From Protopterus annectens (Eukaryota > Chordata > Ceratodontiformes > Protopteridae): DNA of 64,000 bases. Of this stretch, positions 10,862 through 21,930 are shown in pieces. The DNA lies in assembly GCF_019279795.1 (NCBI RefSeq), contig NC_056726.1, forward strand, positions 1,138,735,882-1,138,799,881. The letters are read 5' to 3'. The first letter of the stretch is position 1. Each line of letters opens with the position of its first letter. The notes below the pieces were generated by a model. The model ran no database searches. It was not told the origin of the DNA and saw only the letters and a list, made by a program, of their open reading frames with translations. The position numbers and the translations under genes are program-made.

Positions 10862-12640
10862 AGAACATAGGTTCATAGGTCTGTACTAGGCTAATGGCCC
10901 TGGAGCCTTTACAAGTCTAGCCCATAGGAGTACCCTGGTATTGTGCCACCCAAACTTAGTTCCCAGTGCCTCGGTCTAGTAGAGCCATTGGACTGATCCT
11001 TCCCCTTATCAAGATTTCTCTTGAAGAGGGCCAGTAAGGTGCTCCGTTTGACATATATGGGAAGTCTATTCCATAGCATGAGCAGTCTCTGGGTTATGAA
11101 CCTGCTCCTCCAGCATGTTCTGTTGATTATGGTAATGACGTTGAGGTCTCTGGAACATGTGGTGTGGAGGGATTGGGATTTCTTTAGATGTAGCATTTCT
11201 AACAGAGCTGAGTCAGACATGGCTTTATAAGTCAAACAGAGATCATCTCTAAGTAGGCAATATGAAACAAAGAATAGTTGGAGTTTTTGTGAGTCTGTCC
11301 ATGTAGGACAAGTGTTTAAGGCCTAGGATCCTGTTAGTGAGGTACTTTTGAGGCCTCTCCAGTTGTTGCAGGTGTCTAGTGAGGTACATGCCAAATGGGG
11401 CATTGTACTCAATAATTGGCCTAATGAGGGAAGAGTAGAGGGAGACAATGACCTCTTCCTTCCTGGATGCAAAACCCTTAGAAATGAGATGTGCCACATA
11501 GAAGGACTTTCTAACCAAGTGGCAATTTGGTGGTAAAAAGAGAGGTTGCTGTCAACCTGTCTTCCCAGATCTCTTATAATGCCTTCTGTGTTCAGTGCAC
11601 TACCATCAATGTGGTAATTCATGGGAAATGGGTTTTTCCCAAAGGGGATGACGACACATTTTTTGGCATTGAGCTTAAGGCCATAGTTCTGACACCAGTC
11701 ATTGGTCTCAATGAGGCCTTTCTGTAGGATGTCAACATCACTTGGATAGTTAATAATGGCCCCCAACTTGCAGTCTTCTGTGAACTTTATCAGCCAGAGT
11801 CCTTTCATGTTGGCCTGGACTTCTGAGAAGTAGATACCAAACAGAAGAGGACTCAGGACTGATCCCTTTGGGACTCCACTCATGACTGGTCAGCAGTCTG
11901 ACTTGGAGTCAGCTACTTTCACACTTTGGGTTCTATCTGTGAGCCATTTTGCAACCCACTTAGTGATATAGGGGCTGATGCCTAGCTTTGTGAGTTGTTC
12001 TATGATTCCTGAGTGCAGAATGGTATCAAAGACTTTGGCCAGATCAAGGTAGGCTGTATGAACCACCTTGCCTTCATTCACAGCTCTGGTGAATGACACA
12101 AAGAAGTCAACCAAGTTGAGCAGGCATGATCTACCCTTCACAAAATCAAACTGTGTGGGATCCAGTGTTTGGAGATTCCCTCTATCCTTATTTATTAGGT
12201 CCATGATGAAGCATTCCATAGCTTTGTATAGCAGACTTGTCAGGCGAATGGGGCAATAGTTACCAGGGTCTGTAGTCACTCCTCCTTTGTGGAAAGGGAT
12301 GACTATAGCAGTGCGCCATTCAGTAGGGACAAAGCCTGAGGTGAGGCTGTGATTGAACAGGGCACACAGGTGAGGTGCCATTTCACTCTATACTTCATGT
12401 AGAACACAGCCAGGGATATTGTCAGTTCCCATAGAAGCTGCATTCTTGGCCTTGCCCAGTGCTGTTTTAACCTGTGCAGCAGTAATACTGGGTGCCTGGT
12501 AATCTACCGGTAATGTGATTGGTCCTTTGTGGGGGGAGGGGTAAAGTTGGCACTGAATCTGTCAGCTGGTATATTAGCAATATATCAATGTTGCTCTCAT
12601 CCACATGTGCTGTGTTGAGCTTTGGATGTACGGTAGCTCT
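10862..12640 (-). pseudogene. CR1 LINE reverse transcriptase and 3' region (decayed)
   Basis: Reading leftwards, this CR1-clade copy runs from a segment just before RT (GKAKNAASMGTDNIPGCVLHE, about 12520-12400) through EWRTAIVIPFHKGG, DPTQFDFVKGRSCLLNLVDFF, YLDLAKVFDTI and SGVPKGSVLSPLLFGIYFSE to the C-terminal domain (SLIRPIIEYNAPFGMYL, then WRSRFITQRLLMLWNRLP). The 3' end is at about 10862 in the CR1-like short repeat CCTATGAACCTATG. The catalytic box is FTEDCKLG instead of FADDCKLG. Frameshifts occur near 11885, 11520 and 11240, with stops between segments. It has the same family structure as 24197-27048. The endonuclease is missing. Confidence 0.88.
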
Positions 12641-13479
12641 AGAACAGTGCATTCCAATCTGTGTTTTAAGGTAATGTATTGATGGACACTGCTTCCATTT
12701 TATTACACATTCCTTCCATAGCAGCTGTAGTAAAATGCTTCCTGAGGACTGTTGACATAGGATGATGCTATGTATACTGTTGCCTTAGTAAAGCATGTGT
12801 TCTTGTAGTGGAGTATATCAACAGTGTACATATTTCTCATTCAACCATCACAGTGACACTTGCAGTATGGCATATGTATGATTTGTATACCTATTATCAT
12901 GAGCTTCTATGTGAACTTACAGCGATATTACATCATACTGATTACATGGCTACACACGCCTTGTTTCCTCCACATATTGTAAAGCTGTTATATACACAAA
13001 CCTATAACCATGTCAGATTCACTTGCAACCTGGGGAATTCATTGTTTGCACAATTGTGTTGCTACTCACAAGGGGATTATTCAGGTGTTGTCCAGCAGAA
13101 TTGTGTGACTGTCAGCATTTGAGTAATTAACTGTTCTGCATGCACCACATCCACCTCATTTTTAATGTATCCATATATGGTGTCTGAGCCCTCACACACA
13201 TGCCTTTCCAATGACACACATATATGCATATGATGTGCAACTGATGTAATAACATTAAGTTAGTGGAGATGTACAACTGTGCTTACAGTTCCACTGTGTG
13301 TCATGTGATTCATTCCCAAGGGTGTATTTGGTGTTGTTGTCACAAGTCTTTTTTTAAGCAAGTATAAAATCTTAAGGGGAATGCACAGCTATGCACACTG
13401 ATGGTTGTTGATGGTACTACCAATGCACAACAGGGGCAACAGATAACCTGCTAGCTGACACATTTGGATTAAACGTCAC
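12641..13479. other. Unassigned spacer
   Basis: Only short open frames without recognisable motifs are present. Confidence 0.45.
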
Positions 13480-15598
13480 CCCCTCGACCCCACTGCTTAT
13501 CACACAATGTATACATACAAACATTACTTGGAATATTTTTAAAAGAGCAGCTCATCTCTGCATTCTCTAAGGCTAACAAATGGCATCAATGAGACATGAC
13601 AAAACCCATGTTGCCTTATCAATAAATTAAAACATGACCTAGCAGACACATGTGAATGCCTAGTTAACCACAGACTACAGGCAGGTTATTTAGTGGCAGA
13701 ATGGTGGATGGCATCAGTCATCTGTCTGAACAAGGGGGGACCATCACCTGGTGCAGGTAATTATAGACTATAAGCCTGACTAGACTCATCTGTAAGCCAA
13801 TGGAAAGAATCATTATGGACCTTATGGTCAAGAATATATGTAATCTCCTGACTGTGTAATCAACCTAGTTTTTATTAGCTAAGGCTGGATCACATCTGGT
13901 AAATCTTGTTTACTTCTTCAAGAATGTCATCAAGACCATGGATAAGGGACAGAATATCCATCCCACTTAACTTGACCTGGGCAAGGCATTTGCTATAATT
14001 CCCCTCTCAGTTATACACAGAAACTGTTTCAACTGGCTATAAACCAGTATGTTACCAAGTGAGTTGCACAATGGATCACCAACAGGACACATTATTAAAG
14101 TGTGTGAATTCACCTCTAGCAGTGAACAGTGCAGTACCACAGGGATCTGTACTAAGCCCTTTCCTGTTTGGTATTTAATTCACTGAAGTCAAGATGCACT
14201 TAGACAGCCTTTGTCCAAATCAAATTTGTGGATGGCTGCAAATTGTGGACAATCCATGTATCTAGTAATGGTATTGGTATTCTGCAGAAAATATTAACTC
14301 ACACAAATGGTTGGTGCCAGAGCCATAGAGAAACACTAAAATGTCCAAGAAAGCATAATTATTCAATTTTGTAAAGCAAATACTAAAACTAACTACAATA
14401 TAGACAGCACACCGAATGAATGCACTCGGTGGCACATAATATGGGTACTCAGGTAGAAGTTTGACCACCGTGTGTCCAGTGGTGACAGATCCCTTCTATA
14501 TGGCACAACTAATAAATATTGGCATGTCATCCAGATCAAAGGACTTTATAATTCCATTGTACTTGGACTTCATCACAATATTTGAGAGTAATGCACTGTT
14601 TTGCATGTAGTTCACCATGTATCTGTAACAGCTGGAGCAAAATCAGAGATTTTACTTATTATTTATTTTTATTTTTATTTTACATTTGTTGACCTGGCTA
14701 GTCCAACTGGATACATGTCCATTTTCAGTTGAGGCCCGGGGGAGATAAGCTCCATTAAGCTAATGAAAATAAAATAAAATACATTGATGATAGAGATTAG
14801 CATCAAGAACTTGACTACAAAGTTTAGAAAACAATACACTACTACTAGAAACATATTTAAATAGAAGAGGGTTTGACATTCATCACGTTGAAGGCTAAGA
14901 AAAAAGATCAGGTTCAAACTAATTATTAAGGTTATTTCAAAAGTACTACATTCAAAGTGACAAAAAGGTGGTAATATATACATAGTGGAAACGTGCTCAC
15001 AGTAGAATGCTTGTTATGCAGTAAATACTCAGAGGTTGATTCCAGATTTTACATAATAAAAATACAGGGTATAAAAGACAAGTTCTACATGGAAAGATTG
15101 AAAGGCATACCACTGTGTACCATCCACTACAGACTACTAAGGGATGATTTGCGTCTGCTCTACAGGGCATTCTACATTCCATCCCTGATGGCAATGCTAC
15201 ACATATTAAAGCAAACTGTACGAGGGTCACTCATTCCAAGGATGTTAACCTAGCCTCTGACTTAATAAATTATGTTGGAGAGATAGAAGTGTCTCTCAGA
15301 CACTACACCTTCTCTGGAACAAGCTTGCCATTCACATAAAGCAAAGGCCTTTCCTGACCCTATTCAAGTGCAACCTACTTCCATGGATGGTTAATGGCAA
15401 TTGTACTAACTGTTATGCCCATGTCCTTCATGGATATAAGCAGATGGTCTTAGATAATTTAGCATAGGCTCATGAATGTGTGATCTTTGTTCACATAGCT
15501 ATTTAAAATTATGAAAATCATGTTAAATATGTCTAGGATTTTATGTCATCTTAGAACATTAGCCTAGTACTCTCCTATGAATCTAAGAAACTATGAAG
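13480..15598 (+). pseudogene. Ancient CR1 LINE relic, interrupted
   Basis: No long open frame survives, but nucleotide landmarks follow CR1 order: a GGTAATTATAGACTATAAGCCT stretch (13758), an AAGGCTGGATCACATCTGGTAAATCTTG stretch (13881), a TTGACCTGGGCAAGGCATT stretch (13972), CCACAGGGATCTGTACTAAGCCC (14140) and a GTGGATGGCTGCAAATTGTG stretch in place of the FADDCKLG codons (14227). After an insertion (14655-14990) the C-terminal part resumes (ACAGACTACTAAGGGATGA, 15129). The end is marked by CCTATGAATCTAAGAAACTATG near 15575-15598. It is the most diverged of the CR1 copies here. Confidence 0.7.
14655..14990 (-). mobile_element. L2-like LINE 3' tail inserted in CR1 relic
   Basis: The reverse complement gives the same LINE tail as at 2316-2415 (CGGGCCTCAACTGAAAATGG, ATGTATCCAGTTGGACTAG), with the A-rich end towards 14655. 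The right boundary is approximate. CR1 sequence lies on both sides, so this insertion is younger than the CR1. Confidence 0.72.
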
Positions 15599-16655
15599 TC
15601 CAATTGTATCTGAGGTACAGCTATATTGTGACAGTACAGAGTCACAGATGTAACAGTACATCACATCAGTATTACCACTTGATAGTTTGCATGGACACAT
15701 ATGCATGCATGTCAGGATTTCATGCCAGCATAACATTTTCACTGGGAATGTCATGGGGACAGTGACCATGTGGCACATGTCTTGAAGTTTGACATGTATA
15801 CAGAGTGAGTGTCATGCATTTTTTGGTATGTGAACAATATCACAGTAACAACTTCTTTGCTCATTGATGCTAGACTTTGCATGGCTGTAGTTTCTGTACA
15901 CATGGGCATAGTTAATGCATTGCCATCAGTCTCACATACTGTTGTACCATTCATTATAACATACCACTTCTTAATTCACTCATCAAATGCAGATGCTTCA
16001 GACAATAGCCATTGCTATTACACCTGGCACATGCATGCAATACCCAGCTGTGTGTAGGGAATCCACTCATAATAGCTAGTCTGTTTGTAAGTCTTTTTAT
16101 CCTTATAGCTGATAACTATGTCAGCCAAAAATGCTTAAGTCAAGTGTTTAACATTAGGCACATTAAGTGTGTGCATATCTTGTTGCCCATACAGACTTAT
16201 TCATTGGTAAGCAGACCTAGTAGTAATTGACAGTGCAGACTTCCCTTCAAGGTGTTGCACAAGCACGTGTGATATGCATTTCTATGTTGGACCCAGTAAA
16301 CACAGAGATTATTAACAGCATTGTTGGCATGGGTTTGATTCTTGCACATGTGGCTTGGGGCTTATGGTTCCTGCAAACCTCTCAAATGGCCAAGGTTGGC
16401 CCTGAATTCAACACTCCCTCAGATTCTCAAAAGCCTTCACAGAGTGCAAGATGAGTGCAGTAGCTCCCACAGGCAATATGTCTGTCATGCGATCCAGGAA
16501 CAGCCGGCAGAGGCGTGCACGAGAGCTCCAGCACTAATCTTGCATGGACTAAGCCCTGGTATGCAAATCACCTCATCTGCTGGAGAAATCCATGCAAATG
16601 AGGTGAGGGTGCAATCCAGGAAGCTTGCAATAGTCCGTGCAAGACAAGTGCAATC
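15599..16655. other. Unassigned spacer
   Basis: No gene is recognised. Octamer-like ATGCAAAT occurs at about 16561 and 16594 (and later at 17044 and 17527); I attach no function to it. Confidence 0.4.
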
Positions 16656-16696
16656 TGCAGAAATGTACTCGGTTACTAACCGAGTACATTTCTGCA
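16656..16696. repeat. Perfect 41-bp palindrome
   Basis: Two 20-bp arms (16656-16675 and 16677-16696) are exact reverse complements around a single C at 16676. The arms start TGCAGAAATG and end CATTTCTGCA. Confidence 0.95.
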
Positions 16697-17586
16697 AATT
16701 CCAAAACGGAGCTATGAAAGCTCCAAATAAAGGCTGCATATTATAGAGAAAGCATGCCAGTGGCCAAGTAGAAGGCCATTGGTACTGCAAACCATTAAAA
16801 AAATAAATAAAACAACCTTTATTCTTTTTTCGACGATCTCGGCTATGTAAGCATAGGGCAGAGGCGCGCAAATGGGATTGGGGGGAAAATAATAAAATAA
16901 ACTGAAAATGAGCATTCTAACAAAAATCTGTATTCTGCCATGCAAGTCAATGGCAGACAAAAGACAACTCGGACAAAGATTTGTGGTTGCTAAGGGGGGA
17001 GGCTCAGTGTGGGACATGTAACTATGCATTAGTAGGCAATCCTATGCAAATGAGGGAAAGGTTAGTGAATCCCAGATTTTCCCAGGGTGTGAGGCAGGTC
17101 CCAAGAGTGTAAGAGTATAAATAGCTGGGTGCAAGACTAGGATATAGGTGACATCATGGGTGTGTGTGTCAGGTATACTGTAAGCAGATTGGAGACCTGT
17201 GGCTCGAGATTGCTCCTAGGTTAGCACAGCTAAGCTAGGGGTGTGTCCAAACCTGCCTAGCACATTTTACAAAGTGTAAGTGGGTGTGCGTGCCACGCAC
17301 CAGTTCTCCAGGAAGAAAAAGGAAGTTAATCCAGGAAAAAGCAGTTCTGTGCACATATGAGCACTCTGTTTGCGCAGCACGCACACGGGCTTAAACAGGG
17401 AGGCAATGGGAAGGAAAAACAGCAGTAGGAAGGTAATCAAGGAGAACTAGCTTAGCTGACAGGTGAAATGTGTCAGAATCAGCCAATTACACAGGCAGTA
17501 GACCAGCCCAGCACACCACTATAAACTATGCAAATACCTTTCCCCCTTGTTTTTCCCAAAAACTCTGCACCACTGGTGTATACAGA
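16697..17586. other. Sequence upstream of Harbinger transposase
   Basis: No reading frame is recognised. It probably contains 5' sequence of the Harbinger element, but I could not find a terminal inverted repeat or 3-bp target duplication. Confidence 0.4.
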
Positions 17587-18759
17587 TGGGGAAATTTTAC
17601 AAAACGAAAGCAAGTGAAAAAATGTTAGGGGCTGCTTTTGCTATCATAAACCAGCATGTGCAAGAGGCTGAGGGTGATGAGGATGTGAATGCTGCCGAGC
17701 AATGGGTGATAAGGATGTGAATGCTGCTGAGCAACCCACAATGAGGAGACGGAGAGGAGTGCACACACCCAGGGTAACCTACCAAGGGCTACATGAGCTG
17801 GAGATGGTGGAGCGCTATAGGGTGGACAGGGACCTCTTACAGCAAATTGTTGAGCTGTGCCAGCCACACCTCACACACAGAACTAACAGGGGGAATCCAT
17901 CCCAGTGGATACTAGTAAGAATACTAGCTACAGGTACCTTCCAAAGGTCAACTGGGGATATGATGGGATTTCACAGACATCAGCATCCAGGGTACTCCAA
18001 CAGTTCCTGGATGCCATGTCAGCACATGTCAGTGAGTATGTATATTTCCCCATCACCCGTGAGGCATTGGCCAGAAATATGCGTCTCTTCCACGAGATAG
18101 CAGAATACCATGAGGTAGTGGGTGCAACAGACTGCACGCACATACACATTAAGGCACCACCAGGTGAATGGGGTAGGGTCTACATCAAACGCAAGGGCTT
18201 CCCCTCCATCAACTGTCAGATCGTGTGCGATGCCCAAGGCATAATAATGAATTTGTGTGCTAGCTGCCCTGGAAGCTATCATGATTCCCACATCTGGCAT
18301 CTGACGCAGCTGTACCAGACATTTGCCAATGGGGACATCCAACACGGTCACCTAGTGGGAGATGCTGGATATGCACTGGAGCCATGGCTGATGACACCCA
18401 TCAGAAATGCACACACACCTGAACAAGAACTCCACAGTGACGCACACACACAAACATGAATCATAATACAGCGTGTGTTTGGGATGCTCAAGTCATGGTT
18501 CCAGTGCCTGGACACATCTGGTGGAGCCTTGCAGTACTCACCAACTACATGTATCCAAATTGTCCTTGTATGTGCCATGCTACCCAATCTGACCCTGTGG
18601 AAACAGCTGCAGCAGGAGCAGCATGGGCCAGGACCACACAGCTCCCCATCAGTGCCAAGGCCTGCACAGGTGCAGAGTGACTCAGAGGAGGAACAACCTG
18701 AGCCTGCTGAAGGAGGCATGCCCAGTATGACCTGGTCTTGGCAAAGAGGCAACACATAG
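17587..18759 (+). pseudogene. PIF/Harbinger transposase (HARBI1-like), broken
   Basis: This DDE transposase would cut and paste a Harbinger transposon. The start is taken at ATG 17587 (MGKFYKTKASEKMLG). A 32-bp tandem duplication (17673-17704 and 17705-17736) shifts the frame. The next segment (RVTYQGLHELEMVERYRVD) runs to GTFQRSTGDMMG, where a second frameshift near 17968 leads into ISQTSASRVLQQFL. Catalytic landmarks follow: GATDCTHIHIKAP (first D), PGSYHDSHIW (second D) and GDAGYALEPWLMTP. A third shift or stop near 18440-18457 leads into QRVFGMLKSWFQCLDTSGGA, where the family's glutamate (ERVFGMLK) reads glutamine. It is therefore inactive by several independent lesions. Confidence 0.9.
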
Positions 18760-20100
18760 CACATGCACTGACACAGTAGGGACCCAGGGAATGACACCTC
18801 TCTCCGACTCGCACATACAGTAAAAGTGATGCCAAACATGACACTACCTGTGCTCAACCATGTATAGGGAGTGTACTATGTGCATCCGACATAGGCAGCC
18901 CTGAATCACCACCCTCAATACTGGGACACCCACAAGGTAAGTGACTCACACATTACAGTCGGGGGGGGTGGCACATACCCAACAACTGTCACAGCCAGCA
19001 CGATAGGTGTAGACAAACACAAACAAATGCTGTACTATGGCCTCTGAATGAGCCCCATGGGTAAACCCCTACCCCAGCTCTACTCAGACAGACTACAGCA
19101 GGCCAGCCAGTTGAATGTCAGTTGTGAAGGCTAGGAAGTCAGAAACTAATAAGTAGGTAGTGAAAGCTACGATCTGTAGTACACTGATATGCCTCTAGCC
19201 AGCACGATAGGTAAGAATACAGACTGAAATGGTGTACCTGACATACCAGTACAGCCCTAGCAACTGTGTAAAAGTGTAAGGTGTGCCCCACCATTCTATG
19301 TACACTTATAGTAACAGTCAGGTGTGCCCCCCCACCCCTGTGTAGAAATGTAGAAACAGTTGGTGCCCCCCCTGCTAAGCAGAAATGTAGCAACAGTCAA
19401 TGCCAAATGACTGATGTACACCCTGCAGACACAGCATGCTACCTGTAGGTGTACAGCACAAAGGTCTGCACTGCAGTACAAACCACCTGGACCTGATCCA
19501 CACATGCAATATAGATGGCCATACTGGGCATGCTCACACACTTAGAGGATTGAAGGCAATGTCAGTCAACAACATACTGAAAGCCCATACTGGGCATGCT
19601 CACAACACAAAGAAGGCCATGTCAGCAAACAACAGTGGACCAGACATATCTGGCAGTTGCAGATCTCAGTGCAGACACATGTCAGTATGCATCACTCCTG
19701 CCTTGCACACACAGTGGATAGGAATACAGACATATATATATAAGGAAAACACACTATAATAAGCCAAAGGTAGACAGACATAGATGTGTTGAAGAGGGTG
19801 ATCATGCCAAGGATACATCTGGGCCTGTCCCACTCAGCACACAGCCAAAGGGCCCCAAACACATGAGGTGCAGGTGTCACTCACTGCAGATACTAGCCAC
19901 CAGTATCTGTCAGCATGACGGTGTGTTGCATGTGCCAGTTGTGCGACATGACTGTAAAAGGAAGATGTCACCTAGTAGATCTATATATGTACCTGTGGCA
20001 TATGACCCTGTGTGTGCCCGCATGTGGCATGTCAACCCCAACATGCATGGGTTACGGCCCATGCACACACCGCCCTCCCCCATAGCAGTATCATGACAAG
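18760..20100. other. Unassigned spacer after Harbinger transposase
   Basis: No gene is recognised. Around 19257-19400 a short phrase (GTGCCCCCC plus AGAAATGTAG.AACAGTCA) recurs two or three times, suggesting a small local duplication. A Harbinger 3' end may lie here but is not identifiable. Confidence 0.4.
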
Positions 20101-20693
20101 CCTGTTGAGGTCACCCAATGTGAAATATTCATTTGGGGGAGCTGCAGCTCAGTAATCCCCAAGGCGCATCCCATAACTGTGTACTGCCGTACTGATAAAC
20201 TAGTTAGATAGTAGTCCTAACCCCAGACTTGGGAACTGTGTGAGTGTGTGTGTGTCTTAGTCTCTGCCTGTGTATAGAGAATTGCTTTCTAGGCTACTCA
20301 CACTCAGTACAGTTCATATACACAACATTGGTAAGGCTGCAGATGTCACACACCTAGAAATACACCTCTGGGGAAATCATAGCCCAGTAATTTCCATAGC
20401 GTGTCTTGTAACTGCGTACTGCTGTAGTGTGATAAAATAGGTAGGTATTCTAACCCCAGACTTGGCAACTGTGTGAATGTGTGTGTGTCTGAATGCATAG
20501 AGAGCAATGCTTTTTAGGCCACTCACAACCCGTACAATACACATACTCGACTTTGGCAAGGCTGCTGATATCACTCTCCTAGAAATACACCTCTGAGGAA
20601 ATCATAGCCCAGTAATCTCCGCAGCGCACCTTGTAACTGCATACTGCTGTAGTGTGATATAGTTGTGAGGTAGGTATTCTAACCCCAGACCTG

Positions 20694-20760
<67 letters not shown>

Positions 20761-21930
20761 GGTGTGAGAATCTGTGTGTGTGTGTCTGACTGCGGAGAGA
20801 ACAATGCCTTTTTAGGCCACTCACACCCCGTACAATACATATACTTGACTTTGGCCAGGCTGCTGATGTCACTCACCTCTGGGGAAATCATAGCCCAGTA
20901 ATCTCTGTAGCGGGTCTTGTAACTGTATACTGCTCTAGTGTAATAAAGTAGTGAGGTAGGTGTTCTAACCCCAGACCTGGCAACTGTGTGTGTTGGTGTG
21001 TGAATCTATGTGTGTGTCTGACTGAGTCGAGAACAATGCTTTTTAGGCCAAACACACCCTGTACAATACACATACTTGACTTTGGCAAAGCTGCTGATGT
21101 CACACACCTAGAAATACACCTGTGGGAAAGTCATAGCCCAGTAATCTCTGTAAGGCATCCTGTAACTGCCTACTGCTGTAGTGTGGTGCAGAACTGTATT
21201 AGGGTTCCATCTCCACCCATGACAGTTCTAGATGTTTTGTGTGTATTGCAATGTCTGTGTATGGAGCAATGCATCATAGGCTACTCATTTGCAGTACATT
21301 TCCAATGCCTTATATTGCCAGTCCTGCTGATATCATTCATTGTAGTAATCCCTGTGGTATGGCCTATAACAGCTCCATGTTGTAGTGTGATATAGACCTC
21401 AATCAGGGGTTCTATACCCACACATGGCAGTTGTGGATGTTATGTGTGTGTCTGTCTGTGTAGGGAGCAATGCATTTTAGGCTAGTCACTTGCAGTACAG
21501 TTGAACTGTCCTACCTTGGTAAACCTGCTGATGTCATTCAATGTGAAATACACCTTTGAGGAAGTATGTCTCTAGCAATCCCTGTTGTGCAGCCCATAAC
21601 AACTCCATGCTGTAGTGTGATACAGACATTGATCAGGGGTTCTATAACCATACATATCAGTTGCAGATGTTTTGTGTATGTCTCACTGTCTGTATAGGGA
21701 GCAATGCATTTTAGGCTAGTCACTTGCAGTACAGTTGAAATGCCCTGCTTTGGTAAACCTGCTGATGTCATTCACTGTGAAATACACCTGTAGGGAAATA
21801 GTACTCTTGTAATGTCTGTGGTGCATACTATAACTGCATAGTTCTGTAGTGTAATAAAGTAGGTAGGGGTTCTACTCCCAGACATGACAGGTGTGTGTGT
21901 GTGTGCTTGTAACCCATATCTTTTGTAGAG
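20101..21930. repeat. Satellite array 2, about 230-bp unit, about eight copies
   Basis: The AGTAATC landmark recurs at about 20151, 20386, 20611, 20897, 21140, 21343, 21574 and 21808. Unit lengths are about 203-243 bp, plus one 286-bp unit enlarged by TG expansion. Each unit contains AAATACACCT, ATAACTG.TACTGC, TAGTGTGATA, GGTTCTAACCCCAGAC, a TG-rich stretch, then AGCAATGC.TTTTAGGC and CTGCTGATGTCA. Divergence between units is moderate, so the array is old. Confidence 0.88.
20697..20759. repeat. (TG)n microsatellite inside satellite unit
   Basis: The expanded TG run lies directly after CCCCAGACCTGGCAAG, at the unit position where other copies carry a short GTGTGTG. Confidence 0.97.

Noticed and set aside
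14675-14983. Hydrophobic minus-strand frame of 102 codons as a membrane protein
   Set aside because: It runs through a reversed LINE 3' tail and AT-rich DNA; the hydrophobicity comes from base composition.
16561-17534. Four ATGCAAAT octamers as a regulatory cluster
   Set aside because: Widely spaced, no gene recognised nearby other than a broken transposase, and the word is common by chance in AT-rich DNA.
20101-21930. Satellite 2 unit as tandem tRNA-derived SINEs because GGTTCTAACCCC resembles a B box
   Set aside because: No A-box-like sequence at suitable spacing and no cloverleaf.
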